Numbered from the stretch's first letter, positions 48,584 to 58,173 are shown. The stretch: 64,000 nt of DNA from Halalkalicoccus sp. CGA53 (GCF_036429475.1 NZ_CP144125.1:2046001-2110000), one strand, 5' to 3'. Numbers and translations are program-made. The notes: generated from the sequence alone by a model not told the origin.

Positions 48584-49330
48584 CTACTCGTCCTCGTCGG
48601 TCGGGACGTCGAGCTCCGCGATGTACTGCTCGATCTCCTCGTCGGTGAGTTTGATGAACTGCTCGGACTCGGCGTCGATCGTCGCGACGCCGACGCCCGT
48701 CGCGTCCAGCTCCTCCTCGTTGGCCGTCGAGAGCGCCGACAGCGCGAGGTCGATGCCGCCATCCAAGTCCATCGTCTCGTCGTAGTGCTCCTCAAGGTAC
48801 TCCTCGATCTCGCCACGGTTCTCACCGACGGCGAGCGCCTTCCACTCCATCGGCGTCCCCGACGGGTCGGTCTCGTAGAGTCGTGGCGTGCCGTCGTTGT
48901 CCACGCCGCCGATGATCAGCGCGACGCCGAACGGCCGGGCGCCGCCGATCTGGGTGTACTGCTGGATGTGGTCGGTGACGTCCTTCGTGAGCGTCTCGAC
49001 GCCGATCGCCTCGCCGTAGCGAAGCCGGTTGATCTGGGCGTTCCGGCGGGCGAAGTCGACGAGCTGACGGGCGTCGGCGACGTGGCCGGCGCTCGCGACG
49101 CCGAGGTGTTCGTCGATCTTGTGGATCTTCTCGACGCTGGTACGCTCCATCAGCGGCGACCGGATCCGCTTGTCGACGGCGAGGACGACCCCGCCCTCGG
49201 TCCGGATTCCGATGCTCGCGGTTCCGCGTTTGACCGCCTCGCGCGCGTACTCGACCTGGTAGAGGCGCCCGTCCGGCGAGAAGATCGTGATCCCCCGGTC
49301 GTACGCCTGCTGTTGGGCTTGTCCCTGCAT
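48584..49330 (-). CDS. psmA: Proteasome subunit alpha
   Basis: 248 residues. The alpha signature YDRGITIFSPDGRLYQVEYA at residues 10-29 is complete, followed by KRGTASIGI and the usual alpha-ring segments. Alpha rings gate the 20S core. Three bases separate it from the RNase P gene upstream, so they share a transcript. Confidence 0.96.
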   Translation of the reverse strand: MQGQAQQQAYDRGITIFSPDGRLYQVEYAREAVKRGTASIGIRTEGGVVLAVDKRIRSPLMERTSVEKIHKIDEHLGVASAGHVADARQLVDFARRNAQINRLRYGEAIGVETLTKDVTDHIQQYTQIGGARPFGVALIIGGVDNDGTPRLYETDPSGTPMEWKALAVGENRGEIEEYLEEHYDETMDLDGGIDLALSALSTANEEELDATGVGVATIDAESEQFIKLTDEEIEQYIAELDVPTDEDE

Positions 49331-49333
49331 AGT

Positions 49334-49816
49334 TTAGTCCCTGAAATCGAGGTCGGTCGCCCCCACGAACGTGCCGTCGACCCGCACGTCAATCAGATCG
49401 CCCCGTGCGACGGCAGGCCGCTCCTCGCCCGCGAACGCGACCGTTGTCTCACCCGATTCTTCCGGTCGGCCGCGTATATACTTTTCTTCACAGCCTCGCA
49501 CGGTCCCGCTGATCCCGCGCACCCACAGACCCACGGGCGCGCCCCCGATCGCCGAGATACAGGCGAGCGCCGCCCGGGTCTCTCCCTCGTGTCCGCGCCG
49601 ATTCCTGACGACGGCCTCCCCCTCGCCGTCGGCGAACCGGAAGTGGAGGAGTCTGAGGTCGGCCTCGGCGCTGCCCGCGTCGCCGTAGAGGTTCCCCGCG
49701 GCGTACCAGAGTTCGCGCTGGAAGGCACCCCTATCTATCTCCGTGCCGGGCAGGGACTCGATCCCGACCGCGAGGTAGCGCCACGTGGGTCGGAGGTGTT
49801 TCGGGAGGTGTTTCAT
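49334..49816 (-). CDS. rnp2: Ribonuclease P protein component 2 (Pop5-like)
   Basis: 160 residues: KHLPKHLRPTWRYLAVGIES at the start, then FRELWYA-like helix and GAPVGLWVRGISGTVRGCEE, characteristic of archaeal Pop5. It partners Rpp30 (encoded at 50399-51097) on RNase P RNA in tRNA 5' processing. It overlaps the methyltransferase gene by four bases. Confidence 0.92.
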   Translation of the reverse strand: MKHLPKHLRPTWRYLAVGIESLPGTEIDRGAFQRELWYAAGNLYGDAGSAEADLRLLHFRFADGEGEAVVRNRRGHEGETRAALACISAIGGAPVGLWVRGISGTVRGCEEKYIRGRPEESGETTVAFAGEERPAVARGDLIDVRVDGTFVGATDLDFRD

Positions 49817-50415
49817 ACCCGTTCGCCGACCAGCACGCCGACCTGCTCGTGGACCCGCTCGACGGCTGTGAGCGCGAAGCCAGCGTCGGTGAACGCCTCG
49901 GCGAGGACTCCTACCGTCGCCGGATCGTCGACCTCCGGGCTGTAGTATGGCTCGTCGGGATCCGGATGGCCGAAGAACATCACGTCGCCGAGGACGAATC
50001 TCCGAGCGCCGAGACCGGCGACCGTGGCGATCGCCTCGCGTTTCGCCTCGTCGTCCACGTGGTGCATCGCGAAGTTCGACGTGACGACCGCCACGTTCCC
50101 CTCGACGTTCGGGCTCCCGAAGCTCCCCTCGCCGAACTCGACGTTCTCTACGCCCGCCTCCTCGGCCTTCCGACGGGCCTGCTCTAACATCCCCTCGCTC
50201 ACGTCCCGTCCGATCACGCTCTTTGCCTCACCCGCGAGCGCCAGCGCGATCGCCCCCGTACCGCAGCCGAGGTCGAGCACCGTCTCGTCCGACCCGGGTG
50301 CGGCGTACTCGACCACGAGGTCCCGGCAGGCCTCGTACTCGGGGCTGCCGCCGTCGTCGTACTCGGCGGCCTTCTCGTCGAACCGCGCGGCGTGCTCCTC
50401 AACGCTCCTCTTCAT
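49813..50415 (-). CDS. SAM-dependent methyltransferase
   Basis: ATG 50415 follows the Rpp30 overlap. The SAM site VLDLGCGTGAIALALAGEAK is near residue 50, followed by GRDVSEGMLEQARRKAEEAG (acidic site). Substrate unknown; its constant place between RNase P genes in haloarchaea suggests RNA or translation (inference). Confidence 0.85.
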   Translation of the reverse strand: MKRSVEEHAARFDEKAAEYDDGGSPEYEACRDLVVEYAAPGSDETVLDLGCGTGAIALALAGEAKSVIGRDVSEGMLEQARRKAEEAGVENVEFGEGSFGSPNVEGNVAVVTSNFAMHHVDDEAKREAIATVAGLGARRFVLGDVMFFGHPDPDEPYYSPEVDDPATVGVLAEAFTDAGFALTAVERVHEQVGVLVGERV

Positions 50416-51097
50416 ACCGACCCCTACGTACGCCCGGCTCAATGAACGACTCGGAACGGATCTCGCGGGTGCGCTCGGCGATCGCCCTCCACTCGCGGAG
50501 TCCGCGTTCGATCTCTTCTCCAGAAAAACCGATCACTTCTCCGATCGCGAGGAGTTCGCGTGGCGCGCGCAGTTCGAGGTGCGACCGGGCAGTCGCGCTC
50601 ACGACGAACGGGACGTCGTACTTCCTCACGAGCGTTCGGAGCAGGCGCAGGTCGCGGATCGTTCGGACCCGAGAGCCGCCGCTCGTCCGGAGTACCGGTC
50701 CGAGATCGACCTCGACGCGGACGTTGTTCCTCGCTGCGGCCTTCGCGAGGACGTGGTTGACCCCCCCGCCCGAGGCCATCGGACGCGAGAGCACGTCGAG
50801 GCGTTCCTCCTCGGTAGCGAACCGGTTGAGCGCGTCGCTCCCCCCGGCGAGCGAGAGCACCGTCGCCTCGTCCCGTCGGCCGCCGACCGCGCCCGCCGCC
50901 GCCTCCGGGGAGTCGGCCTCGATCTCGACTCCGTAGACGAGATCCAGATCGTAGGCGTCCTCGATCGCATCGGCGTCGAAGCCGATTTCGTAGGCGTTCC
51001 TGACGACGAGACCGTCGTAGCCGTACTCGCTCGCGGTACGGGCGAGCCGCGCGACGGTGGATTCGCCCGCCGGGTACGCGGTGACCGCCTCGTACAT
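50399..51097 (-). CDS. rnp3: Ribonuclease P protein component 3 (Rpp30)
   Basis: 232 residues with the TIM-barrel features of Rpp30: YEAVTAYPAGESTVARLART, ARNNVRVEVDLGPVLRTSGG, VSATARSHLELRAPRELLAI and IGFSGEEIERGLREW. With Pop5 it stabilises the RNase P catalytic domain. First gene of the leftward cluster; the promoter should lie in 51098-51191. Confidence 0.93.
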   Translation of the reverse strand: MYEAVTAYPAGESTVARLARTASEYGYDGLVVRNAYEIGFDADAIEDAYDLDLVYGVEIEADSPEAAAGAVGGRRDEATVLSLAGGSDALNRFATEEERLDVLSRPMASGGGVNHVLAKAAARNNVRVEVDLGPVLRTSGGSRVRTIRDLRLLRTLVRKYDVPFVVSATARSHLELRAPRELLAIGEVIGFSGEEIERGLREWRAIAERTREIRSESFIEPGVRRGRYEEER

Positions 51098-51191
51098 ACG
51101 GTCCGTTCTCGGGAGGGGGTGAAACCGGTGGCGGTTTCGCCGGTTCGCCTGCGGGTCCCACGGCTATGTCGATCGCCAGCCGTTCCGTGGT

Positions 51192-52592
51192 ATGGCGATC
51201 GAGAGTACGAACCCTGCGACCGGCGAGCGGATCGAGACGTACGAGGAACACAGCGAACGGGAGGTAGACGACGCGCTTGACGCCGCGATCGAGGCGTTCG
51301 CCGACTGGAGCGAGCGGGATATCACCGAGCGTCAGCAACTGCTCGCGAGGGCGGGAGCGATCCTCGAAGAGCGCGAGGAGGAGTTCGCGGAGCTGATGAC
51401 TCGCGAGATGGGAAAGCCGATCGCGGAAGCGCGCGCGGAGGTCGAGAAGTGTGCGTGGGTCTGTGAGTTCTACGCCGAACACGCGGGCGAATTCCTCGCG
51501 GACGACGTAATCGGAAGCGAGCCACACGCTCGCACGCTCGTCTCCTACGAACCGCTGGGAGCAGTCCTCGCGGTGATGCCGTGGAACTTCCCGTTCTGGC
51601 AGGTGTTCCGCTTCGCCGCCCCGCACCTGACCGCGGGCAACGTCGGCCTGTTGAAACACGCCTCGAACGTCCCCGGCTGCGCGCTCGCCATCGAGGAGGT
51701 GTTCTCCGAGGCGGGCTATCCGGAAGGGGTGTTCAGCTCCCTGCTCGTCGGCTCCGACGCGGTCGAGGGGATGATCGCCGACGACCGCCTCGCCGCGGTC
51801 ACGATCACCGGCAGCGAGGGTGCCGGACGAGCGGTCGCAGGGAACGCGGGGGAGAACCTGAAGAAACACGTCCTCGAACTGGGCGGCAGCGACCCGTTCG
51901 TCGTCCTCGCGGACGCCGACGTGGGGGCCGCGGCGGAGACCGCAGCACGGGCGAGAACGCTCAACTCCGGACAGTCCTGCATCGCCGCCAAACGCTTCGT
52001 CGCTCACTCCGAGATCTACGACGAGTTCGTCGATCGGTTCGTCTCCGAGATGGAGTCGCTCGACGTTGGAGACCCGACCGAGGAGGGGACGGACGTCGGC
52101 CCGCAGGCGAGAGAGGACCTCCTGGAGACGCTCCACGAACAGGTCGAGGCGACCGAGGCGGCAGGTGCGACTGTCGAGTGTGGCGGCGAACCGCTCGAAC
52201 GGGAGGGTCACTTCTACCCGCCCACGGTGCTCTCTGGCGTCCCACGTGACGCGACCGCCGCGACAGAGGAGGTGTTCGGACCCGCCGCCGCCGTCTTCGA
52301 GGTCGGGAGCGAAGAGGAGGCGATCGATCTGGCGAACGACACCGAGTTCGGCCTCGGGGGATCGGTCTGGACGACGGACATAGACCGTGGCGAACGCCTC
52401 GCTCGCGAGATAGAGGCCGGTTGTGTCTTCGTCAATCAGCTCGTGAAATCCGATCCCAGACTGCCGTTCGGCGGCGTGAAGAACTCCGGCTACGGCCGCG
52501 AGTTAGCGAAAGAGGGTATCCACGAGTTCGTCAACAGGAAAACCGTCTGGGTACAGGAGGCCGGCGAGAGCGACGAGATCCCGACCGAGTGA
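51192..52592 (+). CDS. Aldehyde dehydrogenase (succinate-semialdehyde type)
   Basis: 466 residues. Active-site motifs: LELGGSDPFVVLADADVGAA (catalytic Glu) and LNSGQSCIAAKRFVAHSEIY (catalytic Cys about residue 263). PWNFPFWQVFRFAAPHLTAG is the NAD(P) region. The family clusters with succinate-semialdehyde dehydrogenases; substrate not determinable from sequence. Confidence 0.92.
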   Translation: MAIESTNPATGERIETYEEHSEREVDDALDAAIEAFADWSERDITERQQLLARAGAILEEREEEFAELMTREMGKPIAEARAEVEKCAWVCEFYAEHAGEFLADDVIGSEPHARTLVSYEPLGAVLAVMPWNFPFWQVFRFAAPHLTAGNVGLLKHASNVPGCALAIEEVFSEAGYPEGVFSSLLVGSDAVEGMIADDRLAAVTITGSEGAGRAVAGNAGENLKKHVLELGGSDPFVVLADADVGAAAETAARARTLNSGQSCIAAKRFVAHSEIYDEFVDRFVSEMESLDVGDPTEEGTDVGPQAREDLLETLHEQVEATEAAGATVECGGEPLEREGHFYPPTVLSGVPRDATAATEEVFGPAAAVFEVGSEEEAIDLANDTEFGLGGSVWTTDIDRGERLAREIEAGCVFVNQLVKSDPRLPFGGVKNSGYGRELAKEGIHEFVNRKTVWVQEAGESDEIPTE

Positions 52593-52629
52593 GCGGACCG
52601 TCGGATCTGTCGGCTCCCGACCGAGTGAG

Positions 52630-53130
52630 TCAGGCGGTCTCGACGACGATCTCGATCACCTGTCCGTCTCGGAGCTCGTACTCCTCGGGTTCGATCTCGC
52701 CGTCGGCTCGTTCCGTGATCGTGATCTCGTCGCCGTCGCGTTCGTCGTAGACGTTCCCGTCGACCGTGAGGACGTGTGCGCCGTTCTCGGCCGCGTACTC
52801 CATCTCGGCCAGGAGATCGATCGCCTCGGCGAGCGTGAGCCACTCCCCCTCCATGTGCCAGCGTTCGTCCTCGTCGTAGTCGTGGAAGTGGAACTCGGGT
52901 GCCGCGTCGGACTCCTCGATGACGTACTTCGACTCGGAGAAGTCGACCTCCTCGCCGTCGATCTCGACGAAGAGGTAGCCGTGTTCGTGGATCTCATCCT
53001 CGTCGTCGTCACCGCCGAGAAGCGGCATCCGCTCTGTGACGGCGGCACAGCCGGCGAGCGCGGCGAGCGATCCTGCACCGACCACCCCGACGAACTCGCG
53101 GCGGGAGCGGGAGGAACGTCGTTCGGTCAT
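52630..53130 (-). CDS. Tat lipoprotein (166 aa)
   Basis: ATG 53130 gives RSRREFVGVVGAGSLAALAG followed by C (twin Arg and lipobox). The mature part is acidic with a beta domain (YLFVEIDGEEVDFSESKYVI; GAHVLTVDGNVYDERDGDEI). Membrane-anchored on the outer face; function unknown. 53131-53340 carries no gene that I can support. Confidence 0.75.
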   Translation of the reverse strand: MTERRSSRSRREFVGVVGAGSLAALAGCAAVTERMPLLGGDDDEDEIHEHGYLFVEIDGEEVDFSESKYVIEESDAAPEFHFHDYDEDERWHMEGEWLTLAEAIDLLAEMEYAAENGAHVLTVDGNVYDERDGDEITITERADGEIEPEEYELRDGQVIEIVVETA

Positions 53131-53340
53131 GTCACGAAGTTCGGCTTTACGCCGGAAAAGGCCGCGGGTTCCGGTGAGGACGACCCGTCGATCGGGACCG
53201 GCGAGCCGTCGAAGCCGTGTGTGCACCCCCGGCGGCGGATCATAGGAATCATCGTAGCCAGTCGTACCTCTTAGGTCTACACATCAGCGGTGTCGTTCGA
53301 TTCGCAGTCGAGGAACGACGAGTCTCGACGATGATCCCTG

Positions 53341-53769
53341 TCAGTACTCGCCCGCGAGTACCGCTCTCACGTTCTCGACCGCGGCCTCTTTCTTCGCGGG
53401 GTACGCCTCGACCTTTGCGCGGAGGGTGAGCCCGTCACCGCGGGCGACCTCCCCGCGGGAGGCCGCCTGCTTGTCGAGCGTGATGTAGAACTCGCAGTTC
53501 TCGGTCACCCTGTCGTCGAGCTCTCCATCGACCGTCCCGAGGTCCGGGAGCTCGCGGAGCCGGTCGAGGACGACGCGGACATCGTCGGCGGTCTCGACTC
53601 GCGCTGAGAGGACGAGGATGCGGTCGCCGTGAAATCCCTCGGTCTCGGCGCGTTCGATCGGGAACCCGTCGGGGAGGTAGGTCCCGAGCGCGTCCTCGAC
53701 CCGTTTGTCGTCCTCGGTGGCGTAACAGAACGTGCGGAGGTCGACGTAGTGAAGCGGTACGCTTGCCAT
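53341..53769 (-). CDS. RNA-binding protein (COG1325 family)
   Basis: 142 residues: LHYVDLRTFCYATEDDKRVE, a pattern of the archaeal COG1325 proteins (annotated as exosome-like RNA-binding), then FYITLDKQAASRGEVARGDG and LTLRAKVEAYPAKKEAAVEN. Role in RNA metabolism is inferred; haloarchaea are known to lack the typical exosome. Confidence 0.82.
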   Translation of the reverse strand: MASVPLHYVDLRTFCYATEDDKRVEDALGTYLPDGFPIERAETEGFHGDRILVLSARVETADDVRVVLDRLRELPDLGTVDGELDDRVTENCEFYITLDKQAASRGEVARGDGLTLRAKVEAYPAKKEAAVENVRAVLAGEY

Positions 53770-53778
53770 CCCGTCTCG

Positions 53779-53970
53779 CTACTCTTCGGTCTCGTCGACC
53801 GCCGAGAGGGCGTCGGCGGGGACGCCCGTCTCCTGGCCCTCCTCGAAGCTCACGGTGTAGGTCGCGTCGCCGAACATCGTCTCCATCACCTGCGTGACGG
53901 TGCCCTCCTGGCCGTCGAACTCGCTGTGATCGTCGGAGAGCACTACGCGGTCGTCTTCGTCGAAGCTCAT
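53779..53970 (-). CDS. DUF1918/KOW-like small protein (63 aa)
   Basis: 63 residues from ATG 53970, with a beta-barrel look (EDDRVVLSDDHSEFDGQEGT; ATYTVSFEEGQETGVPADAL). The GQEGTVTQV block resembles a KOW-like or DUF1918 turn. Longer upstream readings of this frame are shadows. Function unknown. Confidence 0.65.
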   Translation of the reverse strand: MSFDEDDRVVLSDDHSEFDGQEGTVTQVMETMFGDATYTVSFEEGQETGVPADALSAVDETEE

Positions 53971-54102
53971 ACCCCTCCGTACCTGACCGTCGCGTAAAAA
54001 CGGACCGTTTCTCCACGCCGGTCGAAGCGTTATTGCCCCGCCCGCTCCTCGTCCGGACATGAACGGATCGAGCCGACAGGAGCGCGACCCCCCGGACGGG
54101 CG

Positions 54103-54666
54103 ATGACGACCGTCGACGAACTCTGGTTCCGCGCGAGCGAGGCGAATCAACAGGCCGAACAGGCGTACCACCGGCTCACCGAACGCTACGACCCCGACCT
54201 CGAGTTCGAGCGGGGTCGTCACGTCTCGCGGCGACGCTTTCGAACGCTCGTCGACCGCGTCGCCGGCACGGGCGCACCCTACGGCGCACACACCATCGTC
54301 TACCGGCCGGACGCCTCCCTGCTCCTCGTCCGCCACGAGGGGATCGACATGTGGGTGCTCCCGGGTGGGGAGGTCGAACCCGACGAGGAGTTCCGGGAGG
54401 CCGCCCGCCGCGAACTCTCCGAGGAGGCGGGCGTTGAGGCGAGCTACGACGGCCTCGCGGTGCTCACCCGGGTCGGGATCGAGTGCGCGCAGTACACCGC
54501 CTGGGGCGTCCTCCCCGTGTTCGCAGCACGGGCCGAAACGACCGAGCCGACCGTCTCCGACCCCGACGGGGAGATATCCGAGGCGGCGTGGTTCGATACC
54601 CTCCCGGAGGACACGAGGGACCGAGCGGACCTCCTGACCTGGCGCGAGCGACGGTTCGAAACCTGA
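54103..54666 (+). CDS. NUDIX hydrolase
   Basis: 187 residues. The Nudix box is GGEVEPDEEFREAARRELSE then EAGVEA, with the REL-EEAG core intact (residues 87-110). The N-terminus is a helical extension. Substrate (a nucleoside diphosphate derivative) is not predictable. Confidence 0.9.
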   Translation: MTTVDELWFRASEANQQAEQAYHRLTERYDPDLEFERGRHVSRRRFRTLVDRVAGTGAPYGAHTIVYRPDASLLLVRHEGIDMWVLPGGEVEPDEEFREAARRELSEEAGVEASYDGLAVLTRVGIECAQYTAWGVLPVFAARAETTEPTVSDPDGEISEAAWFDTLPEDTRDRADLLTWRERRFET

Positions 54667-54679
54667 TCGGCAAACCCGG

Positions 54680-55537
54680 TCAGTCGCCGTACGAGACGCC
54701 CTCGTTTGCGTCGGCTCGCATCCGTCTGAGCGCCGCCTGCGCGTTCGAAGCGTCGTAGCCGAAGAAGACGTCCTTCCCGTACTCGTCGGCGACCGCCGCC
54801 GCGTGGATCAGCCGGTCGATGTCGATGTCGACCGCGTAGAGTTCGACGCTGAACGGCGTCTCCAGGAGACTCTCGAACCCGCTCGCGATCACCTCCAGCC
54901 AGTAGGTCGTCGAGTAGGCCATGTCGTAGAGCGGGACCACGAACTCGTCGACGTGGGGTTCGAGCGCGGCGAGGTCGAGGCCCGCTCGCTCGTAGAGGTG
55001 GCCAGGATACGGATCCGGATAGAGCGTGAAGTACGTTCGACCGGGGATCCGCTCGCTCGCTTCGGCGACGAACCTTGTGATCACCGACGCCCGCCACTCG
55101 CCCCAGTCGTCGCGAGCGCTCTCCGCGAAGCGCTCGCGACAGACCTCGCAGCGACAGTAGCCCTGCCGGGGAAAGCCCACGTCGTCGAGACGCACGTCCT
55201 CGTTCGCGGCGGCCGCGTCCGAGACGATCTCCAACAGCCCCTCCCTGTACCGTTCGCGGCTCGGACAGACGTAGCCCCAGTCGAAGTACGGCTGTTCCCT
55301 CGTCGCTCTGTTGCCCTCCTCGTCGACCGGGACGAGCTCCGGCGAGCTCTCGCCCGCCGAGGTGTCCCCGAAACACGAGACCATGTTGACCGCCTCCGGG
55401 ATCGGCTCGGCGGCCCGGCCGGTGACGTCTTTCACCTCGTAGAAGCCGAGGTCGAACTCGGGCCAGGTCACCTCCTCCTCGTTGCGCGTGACGACGCCGT
55501 ACATGCGCCACGGTAGGCCGTCTGTCGGTAAGTCCAT
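54680..55537 (-). CDS. Hypothetical TIM-barrel-like protein (285 aa)
   Basis: 285 residues. YFDWGYVCPSRERYREGLLE, then LDDVGFPRQGYCRCEVCRER (Cys-rich) and RIPGRTYFTLYPDPYPGHLY suggest a barrel of the haloarchaeal glycosidase-like uncharacterised family, with acidic residues at strand ends (DEFVVPLYDM). No activity can be assigned. Confidence 0.65.
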   Translation of the reverse strand: MDLPTDGLPWRMYGVVTRNEEEVTWPEFDLGFYEVKDVTGRAAEPIPEAVNMVSCFGDTSAGESSPELVPVDEEGNRATREQPYFDWGYVCPSRERYREGLLEIVSDAAAANEDVRLDDVGFPRQGYCRCEVCRERFAESARDDWGEWRASVITRFVAEASERIPGRTYFTLYPDPYPGHLYERAGLDLAALEPHVDEFVVPLYDMAYSTTYWLEVIASGFESLLETPFSVELYAVDIDIDRLIHAAAVADEYGKDVFFGYDASNAQAALRRMRADANEGVSYGD

Positions 55538-55553
55538 TGGTATACCCGGTGTG

Positions 55554-56246
55554 TTACTCGTAGACCATCTCGAAGAAGGCCACCTCGTAGTCGACCGCCC
55601 GGGTGAACAGCCCCGCGACCCGGTCCTGCCGCCGTGGGGAGAGGGTCGGACCCTCGCTGTCGAGCTGATCCCGGAGCCAGCTGACGACCGCTTCGAACCC
55701 CGGGTTGTCGTGGAGTTCGATCCACTCCGCTAGGTAGAAGGGCTCGGGCTGCTCCTCGACCGCCGTCGCCCACTCCAGGTAGACCCACTCGACGGGGACG
55801 AGTACCGCGAGCGTCTCGGCGTAGCCGCCCTCGTGGGCAGCGCGGAGCAACAGGTCCTCGAAGCCGGCGGTCACCGCGTGTTTCGGGGGGTCGACCCGAT
55901 CGTTCTCGGGGACCGAGAGCGCGTCGAACGACCGGGCGAAGTAGTCGTCCTCCTCGTCGGTGATCGCGTCCGCGAACTCGACGAGGCGGCGCTTTTGGAC
56001 CATCGTCGGCGCCTGACCGATCCCGCACCCCACGAGCGAGACGAGCGTTCCCACGAAGACGTAGTCCTGGATCAGGTAGGTCGAAAAGACCTCGTCGTCG
56101 ATCGTCCCCTCACCGAGTTCGCGGGTGAAGCGATGCTCGACCGCCTTGGTCCACGCCGGCTCCGAGCGTTCCCTGAGCCACTCGGTGAACCGGGCGTCCT
56201 CGCGGTCGCCCTCGTACGTGGCGTAGCTCTCGGCCACGTCGCTCAC
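55554..56246 (-). CDS. TenA-family protein, second copy, Cys replaced
   Basis: 230 residues from GTG 56246, overlapping the upstream TenA as GTGA. It has the TenA helices (YLIQDYVFVGTLVSLVGCGI; YFARSFDALSVPENDRV) but in the segment that carries the active-site Cys of the first copy it reads LVPVEWVYLEWATAV, with Glu one place later. It thus resembles the TenA_E class, so its substrate may differ from thiamin-derived pyrimidines. Confidence 0.8.
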   Translation of the reverse strand: MSDVAESYATYEGDREDARFTEWLRERSEPAWTKAVEHRFTRELGEGTIDDEVFSTYLIQDYVFVGTLVSLVGCGIGQAPTMVQKRRLVEFADAITDEEDDYFARSFDALSVPENDRVDPPKHAVTAGFEDLLLRAAHEGGYAETLAVLVPVEWVYLEWATAVEEQPEPFYLAEWIELHDNPGFEAVVSWLRDQLDSEGPTLSPRRQDRVAGLFTRAVDYEVAFFEMVYE

Positions 56247-56908
56247 ACCGACCACCCTTCCTCCCGCCAGGCGGCGTCCCAGAACCGGTACTCGTAGCGC
56301 GCGGAGGTGAGAAACAGCTCGCGATACTGGTCCCGATCCGCTTCCGTCGACTCCGTGGCGACCTCGTCCATTAGATCCCGACACCAGTCGGCGAGCTCGG
56401 TGAACTCCTCTCCCGAGTACATCTCGATCCAGGCGGCGTAGCCCTCGTGGTCGGGCAGCCCGTCCTCGGCGAGGCGCAACCCGGTGTCGTTGAACCCCCA
56501 CATACAGGGGAGGATCGCCGCCACGCTGTCGCCGAAGCTCCCGTCGGCCGCGATACGTACCAGAAAGTCGGTGTAGGCCCGGGTCGTCGGCGAGGGGTTG
56601 GTCCCTTCCAACTCGGTTTCGGAGATCCCGAACGCCGCGGCGTAGCTCCGGTGTAACTCCATCTCGGTGGTGATCGTCTCCTCCAGCAGCGTCGCGAACG
56701 TCGCCATCCTTTCGAGCGACCGGGCGCTCGCGGCGGTGTAGGCGAACGCCCGCGCGTACTCGATCAGGTAGACGTAGTCCTGTCGGACCCAGTACCTGAA
56801 GGGGGCCTCGTCGAGCGTCCCGTCGCCGATACCCCGCACCATCGGGTGGTCGTAGATCGCCTCCCAGATCGCGTCGGCCTCCCCTCGTAGCTCCTCGGTG
56901 AACCTCAT
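56243..56908 (-). CDS. tenA: TenA-family thiaminase II
   Basis: ATG 56908. 221 residues: YWVRQDYVYLIEYARAFAYT and LEETITTEMELHRSYAAAFG are TenA helices, and AILPCMWGFNDTGLRLAEDG carries the active-site Cys. It salvages the pyrimidine of thiamin by hydrolysing aminopyrimidines. Adjacent to the Glu-type copy. Confidence 0.9.
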   Translation of the reverse strand: MRFTEELRGEADAIWEAIYDHPMVRGIGDGTLDEAPFRYWVRQDYVYLIEYARAFAYTAASARSLERMATFATLLEETITTEMELHRSYAAAFGISETELEGTNPSPTTRAYTDFLVRIAADGSFGDSVAAILPCMWGFNDTGLRLAEDGLPDHEGYAAWIEMYSGEEFTELADWCRDLMDEVATESTEADRDQYRELFLTSARYEYRFWDAAWREEGWSV

Positions 56909-56963
56909 CGAGCGAAGGCTCGGCGGGCAGGCCCAAAAGGTATTCGGTGGTAGTAGTATCCGG

Positions 56964-58130
56964 TTATTGCCCCGGCGGTTCGGCGGACTCCTCCGCCTGG
57001 TCGGGTTCGGGACGTGCCTCGAGGGTGACCGTGACCGACTCCTCGGACCCGCCACGGAGGACCTCGACGGTGATCTCGTCGCCGGGACTCGTCTCGATCG
57101 CGAGGTAGCGAGAGAGCGACTCTGAGTCGAGGATCGCCTCGCCGTCGATCCCGACGATCACGTCGCCGCCGACGGGTACGGGTTGGCCGTCGACGTCCGT
57201 CGTGTCGTCGCTCCCCGAGAGCGCCCCCGCCGCCGGGGAGCCGTCCACCGTCCCGGCGACGTAGACTCCCCCCGTGTCCTCGAGGCCGTTCGCCCTGGCG
57301 ATCCGGGGCGAGACCGTCACCATCTCGATCCCCACGTAGGGGTGGACGTAGTCGCCGTCCTCGGCGAGCGCCGGGACGACGCGGCGGGCGAGCGCCGCCG
57401 AGATCGCGAAGCCGATGGCGTCGCCGCCCCCGGCGGAGATCACACCCACGACAGCGCCGTCGAGATCGACGAGCGGGCCGCCGCTGTTGCCCGGGTTCAC
57501 CGGAGCGGTCGTCTGGACCGCGTCGGGGATCGGGAAGCCGGTCGGCGCGGGCAGCGATCGTTCGACCCCGCTCACGACGCCCGTCGAGATGCTCCCCTGG
57601 AGGCCGAACGGGTTGCCGAGCGCCGCGACCTCGGTTCCGACCGGTGCGGGTTCCTCGGCGAACCCGAGCGAGTCGGCGTACTCCGGGAGGGCGTCGGGTT
57701 CACAGAGCGCGAGGTCGCTCCCCACGTCGCCCCCCAGCACGGTCGCGGTAGTCCACTCGCCCTCCGCGAACCGGACCTCGACCTGCTCGACCTCGGGGAC
57801 GACGTGGTCGTTCGTGACGATCAGGTCCCCGACGACGAACCCCGACCCTCCCGCGCCCATCCCGCCGTCGCCGCCGTCGTGCTGGATCGAGACGACCGAG
57901 CCGACCGTCGCCTCGTAGAGTCGCCGGTAGCGCGAGCCGTCGGCTCCGGCGTCCCCATCCGTGGACTCGACCACCTCGGGCGTTCCGTCGGCCCCGTCGT
58001 CCTCCTGGCTCTCCCCTTCCTCGGACTCCGTCGTCGGCTCTTCGACCAACGTCGAACAGCCCGCGCCCGCGGCCGCGAGACCCCCGGCGAGCGTCAGGAA
58101 GCGACGTCTGCTCGATCGGCTCCGGTCCAT
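56964..58130 (-). CDS. HtrA/DegP-like serine protease, Tat lipoprotein
   Basis: ATG 58130 gives RSRSSRRRFLTLAGGLAAAG and then AGC (twin Arg, lipobox). The trypsin-like domain has VTNDHVVPEVEQ (His), DVGSDLALCE (Asp) and NPGNSGGPLVDLDGAVVG (Ser). A PDZ domain follows (DVIVGIDGEAILDSESLSRY). Acts on the outside of the membrane in protein quality control (inference). Confidence 0.92.
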   Translation of the reverse strand: MDRSRSSRRRFLTLAGGLAAAGAGCSTLVEEPTTESEEGESQEDDGADGTPEVVESTDGDAGADGSRYRRLYEATVGSVVSIQHDGGDGGMGAGGSGFVVGDLIVTNDHVVPEVEQVEVRFAEGEWTTATVLGGDVGSDLALCEPDALPEYADSLGFAEEPAPVGTEVAALGNPFGLQGSISTGVVSGVERSLPAPTGFPIPDAVQTTAPVNPGNSGGPLVDLDGAVVGVISAGGGDAIGFAISAALARRVVPALAEDGDYVHPYVGIEMVTVSPRIARANGLEDTGGVYVAGTVDGSPAAGALSGSDDTTDVDGQPVPVGGDVIVGIDGEAILDSESLSRYLAIETSPGDEITVEVLRGGSEESVTVTLEARPEPDQAEESAEPPGQ

Positions 58131-58173
58131 ATCGTGTAGCGGGGCCCGAGCCCGAAAGCTCCATCCCCCCGGT

